Shown piece by piece: positions 26,712 through 34,370 of a DNA stretch of 64,000 nucleotides. A program made the position numbers and the translations under genes. The number at the start of each line of letters is the position of its first letter. Position 1 is the stretch's first letter. The stretch comes from Marmoricola endophyticus (GTDB lineage Bacteria; Actinomycetota; Actinomycetes; Propionibacteriales; Nocardioidaceae), in assembly GCF_014644415.1 (NCBI RefSeq), contig NZ_BMKQ01000002.1, forward strand, positions 124,001 through 188,000, read 5' to 3'. A model generated the notes under the pieces. That model was given only the letters and a program-made list of their open reading frames with translations, had not been told where the DNA came from and did not search any database.

Positions 26712-27440
26712 ATGACGACGATCGGCCTGGTGGGCGGGATGAGCTGGCACTCGACGGTGGAGTACTACCGGATCCTCAACGAGCGTGTCGCCGCCGCCCG
26801 CGGCGGTCACGCCTCGGCCGAGGTGGCGCTGCAGTCGCTGGACTTCGGCGAGATCCGTGAGTGCCAGGTGAGCGGCGACTGGGACCGCGCCGGGGCGCTG
26901 CTCGCCCGCGCGGCACGGCGCTGCGAGGCCGGTGGCGCGGACGTCGTCGCGCTGTGCACGAACCTCATGCACAAGCAGTTCGCCGCGCTCGAGGACGCGG
27001 TGAGCGTGCCGGCGCTGCACATCGCGGACGCGGTCGCCGGCGCGGCGCGCAGCGGCGGCTGGTCGACGGTGCTGGTGCTCGGCACGAGCTGGGTGATGGA
27101 GGAGTCGTGGTACGCGGAGCGCCTGGCCCGCCACGGGGTGCAGGCCGTGACGCCCGCCGCGGCGGACCGGGCGATGGTCGACCGGGTGGTCTTCGAGGAG
27201 CTGACCCAGGGCGTCATCCGTACCGAGTCCCGCCAGGCCTACGTGGACGTGATCGCGCGCGCCGCGACTGCGGGGGCCGAGGCCGTCGTGCTCGCCTGCA
27301 CCGAGATCGGCCTGCTGGTCGCCCCCGAGGACTCACCGCTGCCGGTCATCGACTCCGCGCGCGCCCACGCCGAGGCGCTGGCCGACATCGCCCTGGGGTG
27401 CGCCGCCACGTCCACTACGCTCCTGGGCGACCCCCGGTAG
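26712..27440 (+). CDS. aspartate/glutamate racemase family protein
   Basis: This 242-residue cofactor-independent amino-acid racemase has the family N-terminus TIGLVGGMSWHSTVEYY and the two catalytic cysteines in VALCTNLMHK (about residue 79) and VLACTEIGLL (about residue 197). It is closer to the YgeA/broad-specificity racemases than to MurI, so it may make D-aspartate or another D-amino acid. The open frame extends upstream, but homologues begin at MTTIGLVGG. The divergent LysR gene probably controls it. The stop codon TAG is formed by nucleotides 8-10 of the downstream tRNA-Arg, so gene and tRNA overlap by 10 nt. Confidence 0.9.
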   Translation: MTTIGLVGGMSWHSTVEYYRILNERVAAARGGHASAEVALQSLDFGEIRECQVSGDWDRAGALLARAARRCEAGGADVVALCTNLMHKQFAALEDAVSVPALHIADAVAGAARSGGWSTVLVLGTSWVMEESWYAERLARHGVQAVTPAAADRAMVDRVVFEELTQGVIRTESRQAYVDVIARAATAGAEAVVLACTEIGLLVAPEDSPLPVIDSARAHAEALADIALGCAATSTTLLGDPR

Positions 27441-27504
27441 CTCAGCTGGATAGAGCATCCGACTTCTAATCGGACGGCCGCGCGTTCGAGTCGCGCCCGG
27501 GGGA
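27431..27504 (+). tRNA. tRNA-Arg (anticodon TCT)
   Basis: Acceptor CCCCCGG pairs with CCGGGGG, the anticodon stem TCCGA/TCGGA holds loop CTTCTAA, and the T-arm is GCGCGTTCGAGTCGCGC. The length is 74 nt without CCA. It reads AGA/AGG, rare codons at this GC content. Its first 10 nt are also the end of the racemase gene. Confidence 0.97.
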
Positions 27505-27523
27505 CCGACCGCGGCTCGCGCGC

Positions 27524-28969
27524 TCACCGACGAGTCGTCGCCATCCACTCCTCGATCTCGTCGGGGTCGCGGGGGAGCGCCTCGGAGAGGTTGAGCGGCT
27601 CGCCGTCGGTGACGACGATGTCGTCCTCGATGCGGATGCCGATGCCGCGCAGCTCCTCGGGGACGAGGAGGTCGTCGGCCTGGAAGTACAGCCCCGGCTC
27701 GACGGTGAGCACCATCCCCGTCTCGAGGTCGCCCTGGGGGTAGGTGTCCGGGTCGGACTGCGCGCAGTCGTGCACGTCCATGCCGAGCATGTGGCTCACG
27801 CCGTGCAGCGTCCAGCGGGAGTAGACCTTCGAGTCCTCGTCGAGCGCCTCCTCCACCGAGCAGGGGAGCAGCCCGAGGTCGCCCAGGCCGTGGGTGATGA
27901 CCTCCATCGCCTTGTGGTGCGCCGCCCGGAAGGCGTTGCCCGGCCGCACCTCGGCGATGCCTTGCCGCTGCGCGTCGAGGACCAGGTTGTAGAGGTCGCG
28001 CTGCAGCGGCGTCCAGGTGCCGGAGATCGGCAGCGTCCGCGTGACGTCGGCGGTGTAGAGCGAGGTGGCCTCGGCGCCCATGTCGAGCAGCACCAGGTCG
28101 CCCGGCGTCATCGGGCCGGTGTTGTCGATCCAGTGCAGCGTCGTCGCGTGCGCGCCTCCGCCGACGATGGAGTCGTACCCGATGTCGTTGCCCATCGCGC
28201 GCGCCCGCCGGAAGAAGGTCCCCTCGACCCAGCGCTCGCCGTGGACGAGCACGTCGTCCCACTCGCGCACGCAGTCGGTGAACCCGAGCGTCGTGGTGTC
28301 GCAGGCGGTGCGCAGCTCGCCGAGCTCCCAGTCGTCCTTGACCAGCCGCAGCTCGGAGAGCACCTTGGCCAGCTCCGCGTCGGCGGCGTCGTCCCCGCCG
28401 ACCGCGGCGTCCACCCGCGGGTCGACACCGCGCAGCACCCGAGTCTTGCCCGAGGCCGCGAGCACCGTGTCTAGGTCGTCGACGTGGCGGGTCGGCACGT
28501 CCAGGGAGGTCGCGATCTCCTCCAGCGAGGGCCGCTCGCCGGCCCACAACGCGCCGTACTGCCGGTCCCGGAAGAACTCGTCGGAGTCGCGGCCGCTGCG
28601 CGGGCGGGCGAACAGGACCGCGTCGCCGTCCTCGATCACGAGGACCGCGTCGGAGGTCTGGTTGCCGGTCAGCCAGGTGTGCGCGGTGTCGGGCCGGAAC
28701 CGGTAGTCGGTGTCGTTCGAGCGCACCTTGAACCCGCCCGCAGGGATCACCAGCCGTTCGCCGGGGAACTGCTCGCTGACGCGGGTACGACGCTGCGACG
28801 TCCAGGTCGCGACCGGGTGCCGGTCCACCTCGCGCCGGAGGTCGGCCCACCCGCGCCGCATGAAGGCCGCCCACGCGGCCGGCACCTTCGGGTCGTGCGA
28901 CTCGGTGCCCCCTGTGCCCGCTCCGGTCTGGATCGCCGTGTCGTCCGGGTCCGCAGTGCTGTCCGCCAT
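27524..28969 (-). CDS. pepP: Xaa-Pro aminopeptidase (aminopeptidase P)
   Basis: This 481-residue cytoplasmic peptidase of the pita-bread fold removes N-terminal residues that precede proline. An AMP_N domain (YRFRPDTAHTWLTGN) precedes the catalytic domain, whose five metal ligands are visible: Asp in LLDMGAEA, Asp in YTADVTRTLP, His in HGVSHMLGMDVHD, Glu in TVEPGLYF and Glu in IRIEDDIVV. The ATG at 28969 is selected over the longer open frame because TAGGCT lies 7 nt upstream and the protein then starts before the AMP_N domain. It is divergent from prsW across a 40-nt gap. Confidence 0.93.
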   Translation of the reverse strand: MADSTADPDDTAIQTGAGTGGTESHDPKVPAAWAAFMRRGWADLRREVDRHPVATWTSQRRTRVSEQFPGERLVIPAGGFKVRSNDTDYRFRPDTAHTWLTGNQTSDAVLVIEDGDAVLFARPRSGRDSDEFFRDRQYGALWAGERPSLEEIATSLDVPTRHVDDLDTVLAASGKTRVLRGVDPRVDAAVGGDDAADAELAKVLSELRLVKDDWELGELRTACDTTTLGFTDCVREWDDVLVHGERWVEGTFFRRARAMGNDIGYDSIVGGGAHATTLHWIDNTGPMTPGDLVLLDMGAEATSLYTADVTRTLPISGTWTPLQRDLYNLVLDAQRQGIAEVRPGNAFRAAHHKAMEVITHGLGDLGLLPCSVEEALDEDSKVYSRWTLHGVSHMLGMDVHDCAQSDPDTYPQGDLETGMVLTVEPGLYFQADDLLVPEELRGIGIRIEDDIVVTDGEPLNLSEALPRDPDEIEEWMATTRR

Positions 28970-28976
28970 GCCCCTC

Positions 28977-28982
28977 AGCCTA
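28977..28982 (-). promoter_or_regulatory. -10 box of a probable leaderless promoter for pepP
   Basis: Read on the minus strand, TAGGCT ends 7 nt before the ATG at 28969. Its -35 region must overlap the prsW gene start on the other strand. Confidence 0.5.
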
Positions 28983-28996
28983 CGACCGGCCGACCG

Positions 28997-29002
28997 TAGG
29001 GT
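28997..29002 (+). promoter_or_regulatory. -10 box of a probable leaderless promoter for the prsW operon
   Basis: TAGGGT ends 7 nt before the prsW ATG. It lies 14 bp from the divergent pepP box. Confidence 0.5.
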
Positions 29003-29009
29003 GCTGCCC

Positions 29010-30221
29010 ATGTCGTCCGCCGTCCCGGGTGCCCTCGCGGACCCGATGTCGCGCCGGGCGCGCCTCCAGCGCGGCGGCACCTTCTCGGTCGTCGTCGCGG
29101 CAGTGACCCTGCTCGGCGCGGTGCTGATGGCCGTCGTCCTCCTCCTCTCGGCCGCACCCGGTCCGCTGGTGGTGGGCACCGTCCTCGCCGCACTCCCGGT
29201 CGGACCGCTGCTGGCGGCGTACACCTGGCTGGACCGGTACGAGCCCGAGCCGCGCGTGCTGCTCGTGCTGGGGCTCGGGTGGGGCGCCTTCGTGGCGACG
29301 AGCAGCGCGCTGGTGGTCCAGGTCGCCGGAGAGCTCGTCCTCGCCGCACCTGGCAGCCTCACCGCCGCGGTCGTGGCCCCGGTCTCCGAGGAGGCCGCCA
29401 AGGGGCTGTTCGTGGTGCTCCTGCTGTGGTTCCGCAGGCAGGAGATCGACGGCGTCCTCGACGGGATCGTCTACGCCGGCATGGTCGGCATCGGCTTCGC
29501 CTTCACCGAGAACATCCTCTACCTCTCGGCCGCCTACGTCGGCGATCCCGGGAGCACCGGCCCCGGCGGTCTGGCGGGCGCCGTCGGCCTCTTCGTGGTC
29601 CGCGGCATCTTCAGCCCCTTCGCCCACCCGCTGTTCACGGCCTTCACCGGGATCGGTGTCGGCCTCGCCGTCACCAGCCGGCGCCGCGGCGTGCGGGTGG
29701 CGGCTCCGGTGGTCGGCCTGCTCCTGGCGATGGCGGCGCACGCGGGCTGGAACGGGTCCCTCGCGATCGGTGGGGGAGCCGGCTTCGTGCTGACGTACGT
29801 CGTCGTGATGGTCCCGGCCTTCCTCCTCCTCGTCGCCTTCGGGGTCTGGGCCCGCCGGAGCGAGGGCACGCTGCTGACCGCCGCCCTCCAGGACTGCGCG
29901 CGCCGCGGCCTGCTGCACCCGGCCGAGGTTCCCTGGCTGGTACGCCTGCCTGCCCGCCGGGTCGCGCGCCGGCACGCGCACACCGCCGGAGGGCCGGCCG
30001 CGGGCCGCGCGATGCGGGAGTACCAGCTCCTCGCCGCGGAGCTCGGGTTCCTCCACCACCGGTTCCTGAGGGGCTCGGCACCGCGCGACGGGCAGGCCCG
30101 CGGCCAGACCCTGGTGGAGGCGATGGCCGCGCTGCGCCCGGCGCTCGTGTGGCCCGTCGCGGGCGCGGCCACTACAGTCACACCCGTCACGCCACCGACC
30201 CACCGAGGAGGGAGACCGTGA
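29010..30221 (+). CDS. prsW: PrsW-family intramembrane metalloprotease
   Basis: This 403-residue membrane protein has about eight transmembrane helices. The conserved PrsW residues are present: EEAAKG (about 131-136), the ENILYL helix motif (about 170-175), a FAHPLF histidine and an AAHAGWN histidine. In Bacillus, PrsW cuts an anti-sigma factor as site-1 protease; in Actinobacteria the substrate is usually unknown. A hydrophilic C-terminal tail of about 100 residues follows the last helix. The stop overlaps the start of a dynamin-like GTPase gene (GTGA), so the protease and two GTPases form one operon. Confidence 0.88.
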   Translation: MSSAVPGALADPMSRRARLQRGGTFSVVVAAVTLLGAVLMAVVLLLSAAPGPLVVGTVLAALPVGPLLAAYTWLDRYEPEPRVLLVLGLGWGAFVATSSALVVQVAGELVLAAPGSLTAAVVAPVSEEAAKGLFVVLLLWFRRQEIDGVLDGIVYAGMVGIGFAFTENILYLSAAYVGDPGSTGPGGLAGAVGLFVVRGIFSPFAHPLFTAFTGIGVGLAVTSRRRGVRVAAPVVGLLLAMAAHAGWNGSLAIGGGAGFVLTYVVVMVPAFLLLVAFGVWARRSEGTLLTAALQDCARRGLLHPAEVPWLVRLPARRVARRHAHTAGGPAAGRAMREYQLLAAELGFLHHRFLRGSAPRDGQARGQTLVEAMAALRPALVWPVAGAATTVTPVTPPTHRGGRP

Positions 30222-32047
30222 CCGGCACCGGCGGGAGCGGGACTCCCGAGACCTCCGACCCCACGACGGCCGACGGGCTGGACGGCACCGAGAGCCCCAT
30301 GCTGGCCGCCCTCGTACGCCTGCGCGACGCCCTGCGCCGCAACGCGCTGCCCCTCGACATCGCCGGCGCCGAGGACGCGCGCGTCGCGCGCGAGGAGCTC
30401 GTCCACCAGCTCGACGACTACGTCCTGCCGCGTCTGGTCCGGTTCGACGCGCCGCTGCTCGTCGTGGTCGGCGGGTCCACGGGCGCCGGCAAGTCCACGC
30501 TGGTCAACTCCCTGGTCGGCACCCGGGTGACCGTTCCCGGCGTGCTCCGGCCGACCACGCGGTCGCCGGTCCTCGTCCACCACCCCGACGACGCCCGCTG
30601 GTTCGGCGCCGAGCGGGTCCTCCCGGGACTCGAGCGCACCGAGCAGCAGACCAACGACCAGGGCGCGCTGCAGCTGGTCGCGACGACGGCCATGCCGCCG
30701 GGACTGGCGATGCTCGACGCGCCCGACGTCGACTCCGTCGAGGAGAGCAACCGTGTGCTGGCGGCCCAGCTGTTGGCCGCCGCGGACCTCTGGCTGTTCG
30801 TCACCACGGCGGCGAGGTACGCCGACCAGGTCCCGTGGGACTACCTGCGCATGGCCGCCGACCGGAGCGCGTCGGTGGCCATCGTGCTGGACCGTACCGC
30901 GCCGGACGCCGTGGCCGAGGTCCGCAGCCACCTCGCGCGGATGCTGACGGCACGTGGCCTGAGCGACTGCCCGTTGTTCGTCGTCGAGGAGGTCCCGGTC
31001 GGCGGCGACGGGCTGCTGCCCGTGCGCGCCGTCGACCAGGTCCGGGACTGGCTGGCCGACCTGGCCCAGGACCAGGACGCGCGGGCCGTCGTGGTCAAGC
31101 AGACGCTCGAGGGTGCGCTGCGCTCGATCTCCCAGCGGGCCCACCTGCTGGCCGACGCCGCGGCCGAGCAGATCGCGGTGCGCGGTCGGCTGCAGCGCGA
31201 GGTCGACCAGTCGTACGCCGACGCGGCCGCGGCCGTCGACGAGGCCACCGCCGACGGCACCCTGCTCCGCGGGGAGGTCCTCGCCCGGTGGCAGGAGTTC
31301 GTCGGCACCGGTGAGCTGCTCCAGGGGCTGGAGTCCAAGGTGTCCTGGCTGCGAGACCGGATCGGCAACGCCGTGCGCGGCAGGCCGCAGCAGGCGGGCC
31401 GGGTCAGCACCGCCGTCGAGTCGGGTCTGCAGACGCTGCTGCTCGAGCGTGCCGAGGAGGCCGCCGAGCGGGTCGCCGCCGCCTGGGAGGCGGACCCGGC
31501 GGGCCGGGTGCTCCTCGAGGACGGCGGCCGCGACCTGACCCGCGCGTCGCGGAGCTTCCGCGCCGACGCCGAGCGCGCGGTACGCGAGTGGCAGCAGGGC
31601 GTGCTGGACATGGTGCGCAGCGAGGGCGCGGACAAGCGCACGAGCGCGCGCTTCCTCGCGTACGGCGTCAACGGCCTGGGGGTCGCGCTCATGGTGGTCG
31701 TGTTCGCCTCGACCGCCGGCGTCACCGGCGCCGAGGTCGGCATCGCCGGGGCGTCGGCGGTGGTCGGGAAGAAGCTGCTGGAGGCCGTCTTCGGGGACCA
31801 GGCCGTACGCCGGCTCGCCGCGGCCGCTCGTAGCGACCTCGGCCGGCGGGTGGACCAGCTGCTCGAGGTCGAGCGCGAGCGCTACGGTCGCCGGCTCGAG
31901 ACGGTGGCCGTCCCCCTCGACGGCGCGGACGAGATCCGGCAGGCCACCCGGACGATGGACGACGAGCGCTTCGCCCAGAAGACGGCGGAGCAGGCAGCCG
32001 AGCGTGCCGAGCGCGAGCGCGCGGCACAGGTGGAGGATCTGTTGTGA
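30218..32047 (+). CDS. dynamin-like GTPase
   Basis: This 609-residue GTPase has P-loop GGSTGAGKST at 85-94, a switch-region Thr in RPTTRSP, and G3-like LDAPDVDS. Long helical regions follow (about 270-470), rich in Arg/Glu/Ala, and a hydrophobic segment at about 480-520 probably contacts or crosses the membrane. Such proteins remodel membranes or stabilise division rings; Streptomyces has an adjacent pair (DynA/DynB) in sporulation septation. The assignment to that pair is by analogy. GGAGGGAG just before the GTG and the GTGA overlap with prsW fix the start. The 3' end overlaps the next GTPase gene in the same way. Confidence 0.82.
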   Translation: MTGTGGSGTPETSDPTTADGLDGTESPMLAALVRLRDALRRNALPLDIAGAEDARVAREELVHQLDDYVLPRLVRFDAPLLVVVGGSTGAGKSTLVNSLVGTRVTVPGVLRPTTRSPVLVHHPDDARWFGAERVLPGLERTEQQTNDQGALQLVATTAMPPGLAMLDAPDVDSVEESNRVLAAQLLAAADLWLFVTTAARYADQVPWDYLRMAADRSASVAIVLDRTAPDAVAEVRSHLARMLTARGLSDCPLFVVEEVPVGGDGLLPVRAVDQVRDWLADLAQDQDARAVVVKQTLEGALRSISQRAHLLADAAAEQIAVRGRLQREVDQSYADAAAAVDEATADGTLLRGEVLARWQEFVGTGELLQGLESKVSWLRDRIGNAVRGRPQQAGRVSTAVESGLQTLLLERAEEAAERVAAAWEADPAGRVLLEDGGRDLTRASRSFRADAERAVREWQQGVLDMVRSEGADKRTSARFLAYGVNGLGVALMVVVFASTAGVTGAEVGIAGASAVVGKKLLEAVFGDQAVRRLAAAARSDLGRRVDQLLEVERERYGRRLETVAVPLDGADEIRQATRTMDDERFAQKTAEQAAERAERERAAQVEDLL

Positions 32048-33711
32048 CGTCGCTGCTCCAGGGCGCCCGCAAGCTGCTGGGGCGCACCCCCGGTCTCGGG
32101 GACCAGATCGCCGGTCTCGAGCAGGCCGTCGAGGCCTCGCGCGGGCGTCTCGACGATACGGTCCTCGACCCGGCGGCAACGATCGCCCAGCGTTCGGGGG
32201 AGCGGATGCGGCTGTCCCCCGACCACACCGTGGTGGCGCTGGCCGGGGCGACCGGCTCGGGCAAGTCGTCGACCTTCAACGCCCTCACCGGTCTCGACCT
32301 CGCCGCGATCGGGCTGCGCCGACCGACCACCTCGTGGGCCACGGCCTGCATCTGGGGTGGTCCGGCCGGAGCGGAGCCACTGCTGGACTGGATGGGCATC
32401 CCGGCCCGGCACCAGTACACCCGGGACTCGCTGCTCGAGCAGCGCGAGGAGGACCGCGACCTCAAGGGTCTGGTCCTCCTGGACCTGCCCGACCACGACT
32501 CCACCGAGGTCTCCCACCACCTCGAGGTCGACCGGCTGGTCGTCCTGGCGGACCTGATGATCTGGGTCCTCGACCCGCAGAAGTACGCCGACGCCGCCAT
32601 CCACGAGACCTACCTCCAGCCGCTGGCCCCCCACCGCGACGTCATGATCGTGGTGCTCAACCACATCGACGAGGTCCCCCTGGACCGCCGTGACGCCATG
32701 GTGACCGATGTCGAGCGGCTCCTCGCGCAGGACGGCCTCGGCGGTGTACCGGTGGTGGCGACCTCCGCCCGCGACGGCGACGGGGTCGCCGACCTGCGTG
32801 CGCTGGTGTCGAGGAAGGTCGCGGACAAGAGGACGAACCGCGAGCGGTTCCGGACCGACCTGCGACAGGCGGCCGACACCCTCGACCGCGCCACCGGCTC
32901 GGCACCACCGCGTGAGCTCAGCGCGGACGCTCGGGAGGAGCTGCACGAGGCGGTGGCCGACTCCGCCGGTGTGCCGGTGGTCGTCGACGCCGTACGCCGC
33001 GCGAGCCGCACCCGCGCGTCGGTGGCGACGGGCTGGCCGCCGCTGGCCTGGCTGTCCCGGCTGCGGCCGGACCCGCTCAAGCGGCTGCACCTCGAGCCGG
33101 GGCGGTCGACCTCGGGGGTCAAGGAGTCGATGGTCGTGGCGCGGTCGTCCCTGCCGCAGGCCACCCAGTCCCAGCGGGCGCGCGTCGACGGCGCCGTGCG
33201 CCGGGTCGCCGACGAGGTGTCGGGAGGACTGTCGACCCCGTGGGTGGGTGCCGTCCGACGTGCCTCCACCGCCGGCACGGAGCGGCTCGCTGACCGGGTC
33301 GACAAGGCTGTGGCCGAGACGCCGCTGGGTGCCGGGGACGTGCCGGCGTGGTGCCGTGTGATCCAGGCGGTGCAGTGGGTGGCCCTGCTCTGCTTGATCG
33401 CGGGTGCGGGCTGGCTGGCCGTCCTCGCGGTGATGGGCGTCGCCCAGGTCGACGCGCCGGAGGCGCCGGAGGCCGGCGGCTTCGCGCTGCCCACGCTGCT
33501 GCTCGTCCTGGGTGCCGCGGTGGGGGTCCTGCTGGCGCTCCTCTCGCAGGCCGTGGTCGGTGCGGTGGCCCGTTCGCGGGCGCGACGCGCGGATCGCCGG
33601 CTGCGGTCCGCGATCGCCGAGGTCACCGACGAGCTGGTCGTCGCGCCGGTCTCCGCCGAGCTGGACGCCTACCGCCGCGCACGGGAGGGCATCGCCCGGG
33701 CGCAGGCCTGA
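32044..33711 (+). CDS. membrane-associated GTPase, partner of the upstream dynamin-like protein
   Basis: This 555-residue GTPase has G1 AGATGSGKSS at 67-76, G3 LDLPDHDS, G4 LNHIDE and a TSARDG segment near the G5 position, so guanine binding is likely. Two strong transmembrane helices lie at about 440-470 and 480-510, followed by an arginine-rich amphipathic tail (RSRARRADRRLRS). The overall form resembles YfjP-like and DynB-like proteins. It probably forms a heteromeric membrane complex with the preceding GTPase. Its GTG start overlaps the previous stop (GTGA). Confidence 0.82.
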   Translation: MTSLLQGARKLLGRTPGLGDQIAGLEQAVEASRGRLDDTVLDPAATIAQRSGERMRLSPDHTVVALAGATGSGKSSTFNALTGLDLAAIGLRRPTTSWATACIWGGPAGAEPLLDWMGIPARHQYTRDSLLEQREEDRDLKGLVLLDLPDHDSTEVSHHLEVDRLVVLADLMIWVLDPQKYADAAIHETYLQPLAPHRDVMIVVLNHIDEVPLDRRDAMVTDVERLLAQDGLGGVPVVATSARDGDGVADLRALVSRKVADKRTNRERFRTDLRQAADTLDRATGSAPPRELSADAREELHEAVADSAGVPVVVDAVRRASRTRASVATGWPPLAWLSRLRPDPLKRLHLEPGRSTSGVKESMVVARSSLPQATQSQRARVDGAVRRVADEVSGGLSTPWVGAVRRASTAGTERLADRVDKAVAETPLGAGDVPAWCRVIQAVQWVALLCLIAGAGWLAVLAVMGVAQVDAPEAPEAGGFALPTLLLVLGAAVGVLLALLSQAVVGAVARSRARRADRRLRSAIAEVTDELVVAPVSAELDAYRRAREGIARAQA

Positions 33712-33851
33712 GCCCACCGCTCTCGTCCGTTCCCCGTCCACAGGTCGTCGCGGCCCACGGGTTCTCCACAGCCCGCTCTGCTGGTCGCGCGGTGGCACGT
33801 GCTCTCGGGTTGCCTGGTCGTCACCACACGACCAGCGAGAGGACACGGACG

Positions 33852-34319
33852 ATGAACGACACCTGGGTGACCCTGCAGGGGTGGGCCGGCAGCGACGTGG
33901 ATCGCAAGGAGGCCGGCGGTGTCGCCCTCGCGACGTTCCGCATCGGCTCGACGCCCCGCCACCAGAAGGACGGCGAGTGGGTGGACGGCGCCACCGCCTG
34001 GTTCACCGTCAACGCCTGGCGCACGCTGGCCCGCAACGTCGCCGACTCCGTGCGCAAGGGCGACCCGCTGATCGTGCACGGCCGGCTGCGTGCCGACGTG
34101 TGGGAGCGGGAGGGCCAGCCCGCATCGGTGCGCTGGGTCGTGGAGGCCGCCACCGTCGGGCACGACCTCAGTCGTGGCGTGTCCGGCTTCCAGCGCTCCG
34201 TCCGGCGCGAGCGTGCCTCGACCGCCGAGCCTGCGGCCGGTCCCCACGCCACGGCCGAGAGCAGCCCGACGGCGACCGCCGTACCCGAGCAGCGGCAGAG
34301 CCCCGAGGCGGTCGCCTGA
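33852..34319 (+). CDS. single-stranded DNA-binding protein paralogue
   Basis: This 155-residue protein has an OB-fold (WVTLQGWAGSDV, ATFRIGSTPR, WFTVNAWRTLARNVADSVRKGDPLIVHGRL) of the SSB family and a disordered Ala/Glu/Thr-rich tail. The tail ends SPEAVA and lacks the acidic DDxxPF tip that recruits partner proteins in the main replication SSB. It is therefore likely a specialised paralogue, perhaps for natural transformation or recombination. GAGAGG lies upstream of the ATG with suitable spacing. The 140-nt gap before it has no other feature I can name. Confidence 0.85.
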   Translation: MNDTWVTLQGWAGSDVDRKEAGGVALATFRIGSTPRHQKDGEWVDGATAWFTVNAWRTLARNVADSVRKGDPLIVHGRLRADVWEREGQPASVRWVVEAATVGHDLSRGVSGFQRSVRRERASTAEPAAGPHATAESSPTATAVPEQRQSPEAVA

Positions 34320-34357
34320 GGGGAGGAGGGGAGCGCGCAGCCGCCGCGAGCGACCCG

Positions 34358-34363
34358 TAGGCT
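34358..34363 (+). promoter_or_regulatory. -10 box of a probable leaderless promoter for ettA
   Basis: TAGGCT ends 7 nt before the ettA ATG. Confidence 0.5.
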
Positions 34364-34370
34364 CCTCGGT

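Noticed and set aside
29534-32179. 881-codon minus-strand open frame
   Set aside because: Antisense to prsW and the first GTPase; no domain and strongly biased composition.
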